A stretch of DNA of 18,969 bases from Methanolobus sp. UBA32 (GTDB taxonomy: Archaea > Halobacteriota > Methanosarcinia > Methanosarcinales > Methanosarcinaceae): positions 1 through 18,969 of the forward strand of contig DAZF01000063.1 of assembly GCA_002507205.1 (NCBI GenBank), written 5' to 3'. The number at the start of each line of letters is the position of its first letter. The first letter of the stretch is position 1. Positions 14,704 to 18,969 of this stretch are shown piece by piece. The notes beneath the pieces are model-generated. The model was not told the DNA's origin. It did not search any database and worked only from the letters and a program-made list of their open reading frames with translations. Made by a program: the position numbers and the translations under genes.

Positions 14704-15429
14704 TTATTTGCTGACCTGGGCAATGGTCCTTATTTCGATCAGCTGTCCCCACATGTGGAAACTCATCATGTCGTTTCTTGGGTAGGCAACGAATTCGACG
14801 ACGCTCCCATCATTGCGGAATTGTTCTGCAAGGTTTATCGGGTCATAATGTGACTCATCTTCAGTGATGATACCATAGAATCCGCCTTCAAGTTCCATAT
14901 ACGTAACTGTTCCAGTCCCTTTTATAAGTTCGTCTTCCTCAAGAACTATGACATTCAGTTTGAAAGTGTTTTCCGTTCCTGTCTTTTCTTCCCACGGACG
15001 CATGTAAATTGCAGATATATTTTGTTCACCCGTATCAACTATTTCGAATTCCCACTGGTGGAACCCGCCTGCACCAACAAGTTTCTCCGTTCCCTCTTTC
15101 GGTTCATAGTTGTCTTCTTTAAGCTCCAGTCCATCACTATGTGTAAGGTTCCATGAATAACCTGTTGTGGGATTCTCTGCGAGTTTCACGTGGATTGTGT
15201 CGCCCTTTATGGCATATATCGTATCCTGGCTGTCATTTTCCGAATAGGAATTTGTAATGGGTTGCACAATATCAGTTATCTCATCCGCGGTGTTATTATT
15301 CTCGCCTGTCGGCAATTCTCCCTGCACATTATCTTCATCTGATGCTACACATCCTGAATTTAGGATTACAATTGAAAGTATTGCAATGAAAGCAATGATT
15401 TTGATGAATTTATTATTCAAATATCTCAT
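14704..15429 (-). CDS. Lipoprotein with chagasin-type (I42) protease inhibitor domain
   Basis: This is a predicted membrane-anchored or secreted inhibitor of papain-like cysteine proteases. Residues ~8-26 are a hydrophobic signal, ending L-N-S-G-C27 (an imperfect lipobox). A low-complexity Asn/Asp/Glu/Ser linker runs to ~68. The I42 domain (~69-165) shows all three inhibitory loops: N-P-T-T-G-Y-S-W at 86-93, G-A-G-G at 119-122 and R-P-W-E at 144-147. A further ~70 residues (E-L-E-G-G-F-Y-G-I-I, then S-F-H-M-W-G) form a second small domain not present in minimal chagasins of about 110 residues. The ATG follows directly on GAGGAG with no spacer, so translation may rely on a short leader; a TATA box (CGTATATAG on the minus strand, ~15464-15473) supports that. 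The inhibitor class targets cysteine proteases, so it is not expected to inhibit the M4 enzyme. Confidence 0.87.
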   Translation of the reverse strand: MRYLNNKFIKIIAFIAILSIVILNSGCVASDEDNVQGELPTGENNNTADEITDIVQPITNSYSENDSQDTIYAIKGDTIHVKLAENPTTGYSWNLTHSDGLELKEDNYEPKEGTEKLVGAGGFHQWEFEIVDTGEQNISAIYMRPWEEKTGTENTFKLNVIVLEEDELIKGTGTVTYMELEGGFYGIITEDESHYDPINLAEQFRNDGSVVEFVAYPRNDMMSFHMWGQLIEIRTIAQVSK

Positions 15430-15573
15430 CTCCTCTTTTTATTTCTTAATAATTGACTTTCAACTATATACGCATTTATTTAGGTTCGGCTAGGTTCGCA
15501 GTTACATGAAATTGATAATTGGTCAGGATATATCATGGCGGCAGAATATAGGTAAAATATTTTCTGCTTTTTA

Positions 15574-15583
15574 CTTTTATAAT
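15574..15583 (+). promoter_or_regulatory. Putative TATA box of the 54-codon gene
   Basis: CTTTTATAAT lies about 115 bases before the ATG at 15697. The intervening leader contains the inverted repeat GTACT/AGTAC (15641-15657) and a small hairpin GCCG/CGGC (15665-15677). Confidence 0.35.
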
Positions 15584-15640
15584 ACTCGGCTGATTTCTGC
15601 AAATTAACATGTTATCATATCAAATACTCAATAATCTTAA

Positions 15641-15677
15641 GTACTATGAAGTAGTACATAGGATGCCGATGTACGGC
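15641..15677 (+). repeat. Inverted repeats in the leader of the 54-codon gene
   Basis: GTACT at 15641-15645 pairs with AGTAC at 15653-15657, and GCCG at 15665-15668 pairs with CGGC at 15674-15677. They lie 20-55 bases before the start codon, where an operator or RNA structure could control the gene. The stems are short. Confidence 0.3.
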
Positions 15678-15696
15678 AAACTTAAAAGGTGAAAAT

Positions 15697-15861
15697 ATGG
15701 ATATCGCAACAAAACTGAGATACAGGGTGATTAACCTGAACCATTTCAGACGATGTATGATGAGCAGAATGCACTATCAGCTTTCTTCATACGGGAAAAA
15801 AGAGGCAAATATCCCTGCTTTCGACATGAAACCGGTAAAAGCTTCCAGCTTAACAATATGA
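15697..15861 (+). CDS. Small basic protein of unknown function (54 residues)
   Basis: The frame runs from ATG 15697 to TGA 15859-15861. The start is preceded by AAAAGGTGA with five to six bases of spacing, one of the best archaeal ribosome-binding sites in the window, which is the main reason to believe it. The protein starts M-D-I-A-T-K-L-R-Y-R and contains H-F-R-R-C-M-M-S-R-M-H-Y near residues 16-27. It is basic, with one cysteine (C20) and no membrane segment. I do not recognise it. A DNA- or RNA-binding role is possible from charge alone. It lies between the I42 lipoprotein and the paralogous cysteine pair, both on the other strand, and its transcript would end near the palindrome at 15942-15958. 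Confidence 0.6.
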   Translation: MDIATKLRYRVINLNHFRRCMMSRMHYQLSSYGKKEANIPAFDMKPVKASSLTI

Positions 15862-15941
15862 TTAAAGTTCATGAAAAACGAACTGCCATCTCTTAATAAA
15901 AGGCTGCCGGATTATAATATTTGTAAGGTCTGAAATCCATG

Positions 15942-15958
15942 TGGGTGCAATGCACCCA
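15942..15958. terminator. 17-base palindrome between convergent genes
   Basis: TGGGTGCA and TGCACCCA flank a single A, giving perfect eight-base arms. It lies between the 54-codon gene and the end of the cysteine-protein pair, 26 bases from the minus-strand stop. There is no adjacent long T-run on the plus strand; TTTTGTTTTATC follows about 10 bases later. Confidence 0.45.
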
Positions 15959-15984
15959 ACTCCTCCACAATTTTGTTTTATCTT

Positions 15985-16308
15985 TTATAGTTCATCGAAC
16001 TCTATGCTGACCCTCTCTGACTTCTTAGCCAGATTCTTTGAAAGCATACCGGTTTCCATCCTGCAGACGTGAAGAACTCCTGCGGGTACGAGGCAGATTG
16101 GTGTGCACTGGATTTCTTTTGCTCTGTCAATAACGAAGTTATCCTTAATGTCCATGGTTTCCATCATCGGGATTTCCATGTGTGACATTTTCTTGATCTT
16201 CTCACAGGGTGTGTCAATATCTATAATGATATTACTTCCGTCAAGTTCCCCTGTAATTTTGTGGGTGAACCCACATATTGCTGAATTGACCCGGACCGTT
16301 GTTGTCAT
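15985..16308 (-). CDS. Small conserved cysteine-containing protein, paralogue A
   Basis: The predicted protein has 107 residues, is probably cytoplasmic, and has no signal or membrane segment. It is a close paralogue of the gene just upstream (about 70% identical by my manual alignment). Shared features are S-A-I-C12-G-F, D-I-D-T-x-C35, S-H43-M-E-I-P, C68 and C72 followed by V-P-A-G-V-L-H80-V-C82, and M-L-S-K near 88-91. The five conserved cysteines and two histidines suggest a metal or cofactor site. I recall related uncharacterised proteins in methanogens (possibly DUF6951) but no known function. It begins 14 bases after the paralogue's stop, has only a weak ribosome-binding site and is likely co-transcribed. 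Here the third cluster is C-T-P-I-C; in paralogue B it is C-C-T-T-C. Confidence 0.82.
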   Translation of the reverse strand: MTTTVRVNSAICGFTHKITGELDGSNIIIDIDTPCEKIKKMSHMEIPMMETMDIKDNFVIDRAKEIQCTPICLVPAGVLHVCRMETGMLSKNLAKKSERVSIEFDEL

Positions 16309-16322
16309 TTTAAATCACTTGA

Positions 16323-16643
16323 TCATTCGTCATTGAATTCTATGCTGACCCTTTCGGATTGTTTTGCCAGCGTTTTTGAAAGCATACCTAATTCCATCTT
16401 GCATACATGAAGTACTCCTGCAGGCACGATGCATGTTGTGCAGCAGACATCTTTTGCCTGGTCCATGACATAATTTTCCTTTATGTTCATAGTTTCCTTC
16501 TTTGGTATCTCCATGTGTGATATCTTGGCGATCTTGCTGCAGTTAGTATCAATATCTGCGATGACGGTCTTCCCCTCAAGTTGTCCGGTTATTTTGTGCT
16601 TAAAACCACAAATTGCTGAATTTACTCTTACTTCCGATGGCAT
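16323..16643 (-). CDS. Small conserved cysteine-containing protein, paralogue B
   Basis: The predicted protein has 106 residues and is the first gene of the tandem pair. It has C12, C35, C67, C68, C71 and C81, and histidines H43 and H79. Compared with paralogue A it gains C67 and loses one residue between the next two cysteines (C-T-T-C against C-T-P-I-C), so the putative metal site differs in spacing. AAGGAG lies eight to nine bases before the ATG, a much stronger site than that of paralogue A, implying more translation. The promoter appears to be the 14-base palindrome at 16672-16685. The function is unknown. Strong conservation of both copies argues for distinct but related roles, or for partners in a heterodimer. 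Confidence 0.83.
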   Translation of the reverse strand: MPSEVRVNSAICGFKHKITGQLEGKTVIADIDTNCSKIAKISHMEIPKKETMNIKENYVMDQAKDVCCTTCIVPAGVLHVCKMELGMLSKTLAKQSERVSIEFNDE

Positions 16644-16671
16644 GGTATGTTCTCCTTAATCACTATAAAGG

Positions 16672-16685
16672 TCTATAATTATAGA
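16672..16685 (-). promoter_or_regulatory. Perfect 14-base palindrome at the promoter of the cysteine pair
   Basis: TCTATAATTATAGA is its own reverse complement. It contains a TATA-like core and lies 29-42 bases before the ATG, the expected place for a TATA box with a short leader. It could be the TATA box itself, an operator, or both. Confidence 0.45.
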
Positions 16686-16776
16686 TTCATTGCATGTGGA
16701 TGTTTTTAAAAGTTTGTGTCTAAGTTAAAAAATGCCTGTTTTTTAGCAGTTCTGTCCGATAGCTGCTGTAATTCAT

Positions 16777-16801
16777 AAAAAAAGTGTGTTAAAATAACAC
16801 A
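16777..16801 (-). terminator. Hairpin plus T-run after the CMD-like gene
   Basis: TGTGTTA and TAACACA (16785-16801) pair perfectly around three bases. On the minus strand the stem is followed by a run of seven T. It is placed 25 bases past the stop of the carboxymuconolactone-decarboxylase-like gene. Confidence 0.65.
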
Positions 16802-16825
16802 TTTTCAGGATTGCTTTTTATCAGA

Positions 16826-17161
16826 TTACTTTTCTTCGTCACCGGAACAACTGCAACAGACATTTCCTTTCAATATCTCTTTCCAGTCCCCGATCACGTC
16901 ATGTGTCCAGCAATCATCGGCACCTGCTGCTTCTCTCATGGTGAGTGCAAAGATGTATGAGAGGTCCTTTACAGTAGCTCCTGCTTCCAGGGCACCTTTA
17001 AAATGTTTTAAAACACATGGTTTTGACCTGGCTTTGATGGAAAGGGCAAAGCAAAGGTACTGGTACGTTTTTTCATCGATTGGCCTTTTCTCGGCATAGA
17101 GTTTATCTATCTCATCAAGTTTTTCGGTAAATTCGGGAAAGAACTCTTCAAGCATCCTCAT
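16826..17161 (-). CDS. Carboxymuconolactone decarboxylase-like (AhpD-fold) protein with Cys tail
   Basis: This is a predicted cytoplasmic AhpD-fold protein. The 111 residues include F-A-L-S-I-K-A-R near 38-45, then S46-K-P-C49-V-L-K-H53-F-K-G-A-L-E-A-G-A-T, the family core. In peroxidase-type members the core reads C-x-x-C-x-x-x-H; here the first cysteine is Ser46, so AhpD-like disulfide peroxidase chemistry is unlikely in that form. It ends in an extra C102-C-S-C105 cluster followed by an acidic end; C84 is also near W85. The start is ATG 17161, because GGAGAT lies six bases upstream and the length then fits the family. The frame is open to 17215, but no ribosome-binding site supports that. 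Substrate unknown; methanogens carry many uncharacterised members. Confidence 0.87.
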   Translation of the reverse strand: MRMLEEFFPEFTEKLDEIDKLYAEKRPIDEKTYQYLCFALSIKARSKPCVLKHFKGALEAGATVKDLSYIFALTMREAAGADDCWTHDVIGDWKEILKGNVCCSCSGDEEK

Positions 17162-17314
17162 GATTATATCTCCACTGTTTTCTTCAGTTAACACTGTTAA
17201 TCCGGCATTTGTCAATATGATTCAGTGCCAGATACTTCAAAATATGTTGAAATCGCTATTTAAATCTAATTGCTGTTTTCACCCTGGGTAAGAAATTTGT
17301 CTGATCAACTGATT

Positions 17315-18226
17315 TCATACCTGTATCCTGAAATATTTCCCAAACACTCTGGGACTTTTCTCCATTACAGCAATATACGCACCAAGCAGAATGAATATGC
17401 AGCCTATAATGGTGTTTGCAAGCAAGGGCGTATGCAGGATGGTAAAATCAAAAAAGATGCCGCTGACAGGTTCAAGTAATGCCAGTATACTTCCTTTCTG
17501 TGCTTCTATCTGTGAGATACCACTGACATACAGCAGTGCGGCCATGGCAGTATTAACAACTCCGAACAATATTAACAGATTCAGGTTATCTGCAAAAACA
17601 GGCTTTGGAACTCCGCCTGCAAATGGCAAAAGCAAAATGACACCTATCAGGGTATACCAGAATAGCTGGGCAACGCTTGAGTAGTCATCCTTGATATAGC
17701 GGATAGTAACGATTTCGCTACCAAACGAAAACCCGGATAGAATTCCTGCAACTATACCTATTATGTACCCGTTGCCCGTTGTAAGTCCGGTACTTATGCC
17801 GGACATATCGACAATGAACAACAGTCCGATAAATGACATTACCAGTGCCACTATACCTTTATGTGTTATCTTCTCCTTGAGTATAAGTGGTGAGAGCAGG
17901 GTAACATACATCGGTGCCGTGTAAAGCATCAGTATTGCAACTGAGAAACTGGTGTATTTTATGCATACAAAATATGTAAACAGGGTTGTAGTATTGATAA
18001 ACCCAAGCAACAACAGGTATCGTTTCTTCTTTCGCGGTATTATCTGGGAAAACTTTCCCGTAAGCATCATAAATACCAGCAGTGAAAGCACACCAAAGAG
18101 CTGCTTGTAGAATATCATTGGTCCTGTTGGCACATCTTGCAGGTAATCAACGAATATGCCCAAAAGTCCGAACAGGATAGAACCGGTAACAAGTTCAATA
18201 TATGGTTTTTTTGATCCCGGATTCAT
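17315..18226 (-). CDS. EamA/DMT-family membrane transporter
   Basis: This is a predicted drug/metabolite-superfamily permease of 303 residues, with about ten hydrophobic segments arranged as two EamA repeats (~10-140 and ~155-290). Typical features are the early G-S-I-L-F-G-L-L-G-I-F, Y-T-A-P-M-Y-V-T-L-L-S-P near 103-114 with the basic K-E-K-I that closes repeat one, and the second-repeat end A-L-L-E-P-V-S-G-I-F-F-D. It probably exports amino acids or small metabolites, but substrate cannot be inferred in this family. There is no ribosome-binding site before the ATG. A TATA box (CTATATAATCC on the minus strand, 18247-18257) sits so close that the mRNA is likely leaderless. It is divergent from the VOC protein. 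Confidence 0.92.
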   Translation of the reverse strand: MNPGSKKPYIELVTGSILFGLLGIFVDYLQDVPTGPMIFYKQLFGVLSLLVFMMLTGKFSQIIPRKKKRYLLLLGFINTTTLFTYFVCIKYTSFSVAILMLYTAPMYVTLLSPLILKEKITHKGIVALVMSFIGLLFIVDMSGISTGLTTGNGYIIGIVAGILSGFSFGSEIVTIRYIKDDYSSVAQLFWYTLIGVILLLPFAGGVPKPVFADNLNLLILFGVVNTAMAALLYVSGISQIEAQKGSILALLEPVSGIFFDFTILHTPLLANTIIGCIFILLGAYIAVMEKSPRVFGKYFRIQV

Positions 18227-18323
18227 AGCTGGGAAATGGTGATATGGATTATATAGGATTTGGTGGGTGGCGGGATGAGCGTAACTATTAATATTTCAAA
18301 CCCTACATTTAGATGGGGTTAAT
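18227..18323. promoter_or_regulatory. Divergent promoter between EamA and VOC genes
   Basis: In 97 bases there is a minus-strand TATA box at 18247-18257 for the transporter and a plus-strand TATA-like CTATTAATATT at 18285-18295 for the VOC gene. GGGGTT at 18314-18319 is the ribosome-binding site of the VOC gene. Confidence 0.5.
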
Positions 18324-18692
18324 ATGGCAACATTTATTCACATTGATGTACCAACGGACAATCTTGAGCGAGCAAAGAAATTCTATTCTGATCTTTTTGA
18401 ATGGGAATTTGAAAAACCATTTCCCGAAATGGATTATTATCTCTACAAAACGACCGGTCTGAACGGGGAAGAAGGCATCCGGGGTGGAATGGGCCTTCGG
18501 GGCGAACCTGAACAAAGAATTACCAGCTACATCGGAGTTCCGTCTATTAAGGAATATGCAGACAAGATTGAAAAGGCCGGGGGCAAAGTCCTGAATCAAA
18601 TGCCGGTGCCTGGATGGGGCTATCTTGCCATCTGTCTTGATACTGAAGGAAATATGTTTGGCATCTGGGAAGACAACAGTGAAGCAAAATAA
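18324..18692 (+). CDS. VOC-family (glyoxalase/bleomycin-resistance fold) protein
   Basis: This is a small cytoplasmic protein of 122 residues in the vicinal-oxygen-chelate superfamily. The N-terminal half reads F-I-H6-I-D-V-P-T-D-N-L-E-R-A-K-K-F-Y-S-D-L-F-E-W, the standard beta-alpha opening. The second half has the matching Y-I-G-V-P-S-I-K-E-Y-A-D-K-I-E-K-A-G-G-K-V and ends C-L-D-T-E-G-N-M-F-G-I-W-E116. His6 and Glu116 are in the usual metal-ligand positions of the fold. The enzymatic activity (lyase, isomerase, dioxygenase or simple binding) cannot be read from the sequence. GGGGTT sits four bases before the ATG. Confidence 0.9.
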   Translation: MATFIHIDVPTDNLERAKKFYSDLFEWEFEKPFPEMDYYLYKTTGLNGEEGIRGGMGLRGEPEQRITSYIGVPSIKEYADKIEKAGGKVLNQMPVPGWGYLAICLDTEGNMFGIWEDNSEAK

Positions 18693-18969
18693 TTATCAGT
18701 TACAGACTGCATGAGTGCAGATTATCTATGGTTACTGTGTTAGCATAAGTACGCTGGTACAGGTATTGTTGGAAGAGGTAGTATTTGCAAAAATGAATCC
18801 ATAATGTCTGTTTGCGACTTTATATATACTGGTCTGCATAATACTGGTTCATAATACTATTTTAAGATCCCAATTTCATCCGGTGTGATAAATTTATTTT
18901 TCTGCTTTTAACTTGTAAGTCGAGAAGTTTCCTTCCGTAAGGTGGGAGATGAAAGGCGTACTATCTACA
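18693..18969. other. Right-edge intergenic region with promoter-like repeats and a hairpin
   Basis: No protein gene is visible in these 277 bases. CTTTATATATACT at 18818-18830 is a strong plus-strand TATA box. It merges into two direct repeats: ATACTGGT at 18826-18833 and 18841-18848, and CATAATACT at 18837-18845 and 18850-18858. Near the edge CCTT-CCGT-AAGG (18931-18942) can form a small hairpin, followed by GGGAGATGAAAG. A transcribed RNA or element end may start here and continue outside the window. Confidence 0.4.

Noticed and set aside
17162..17215. Eighteen-codon N-terminal extension of the CMD-like protein
   Set aside because: No ribosome-binding site precedes the upstream ATG, while GGAGAT is correctly placed before ATG 17161 and the shorter form fits the family length.
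18309..18599. 96-residue minus-strand frame
   Set aside because: It is antisense to the VOC gene, which has a good ribosome-binding site and conserved motifs.

Overview
The window reads as chromosomal DNA of a methanogenic euryarchaeon, most likely a Methanosarcinales member of the Methanolobus/Methanococcoides/Methanosarcina type. This is an inference from gene content: a FilR1 (DUF1724) winged-helix regulator, a surface protein ending in a PGF-CTERM-like signal, an SfsA homologue with archaeal neighbours, moderately AT-rich DNA, archaeal TATA boxes and GGTG/GGAG ribosome-binding sites. No rRNA, tRNA or CRISPR array was seen.

Layout. 1-1105 is an accessory edge: the 3' end of a gene that may be cas1, two hairpins, and a truncated transposase on the minus strand, bracketed by two copies of a 12-bp near-palindrome. 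1299-5572 holds a FilR1-type regulator, a large VIT/VWA surface protein (minus), a divergent small exported protein and a YkgJ-like cysteine-cluster protein (minus). 5573-6210 is a gene-poor, AT-rich island with a strong TATA box and two adjacent hairpins. 6211-6975 is sfsA.

6992-10473 is the most interesting part. It is a two-gene minus-strand operon, an M4 (thermolysin-type) metallopeptidase followed by a PqqD-like/radical SAM/SPASM protein, joined by a GTGA stop-start overlap. The peptidase has no signal peptide. Behind its catalytic domain it carries eight C-P-P-[A/S]-P repeats and a C-terminal helix-hairpin-helix-like domain. The partner has the architecture of peptide-modifying (RiPP) radical SAM enzymes, so the Cys/Pro repeat is an obvious candidate substrate. 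This is a hypothesis, not shown by the sequence.

10838-14622 contains an AGCS sodium:amino-acid symporter, a tiny acidic protein with a duplicated Trp-Cys motif (minus), and a pyrimidine salvage pair: an NCS2 nucleobase permease followed by uracil phosphoribosyltransferase. The permease would import uracil and the transferase would trap it as UMP. A convergent terminator separates these from a lipoprotein with a chagasin-type (I42) cysteine-protease inhibitor domain. 15697-17161 contains a previously easy-to-miss 54-codon gene with a strong ribosome-binding site, a tandem pair of small paralogous cysteine-containing proteins, and a carboxymuconolactone-decarboxylase-like protein with an unusual cysteine tail. 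The window closes with an EamA transporter, a VOC (glyoxalase-fold) protein, and a promoter plus hairpin region running off the right edge.
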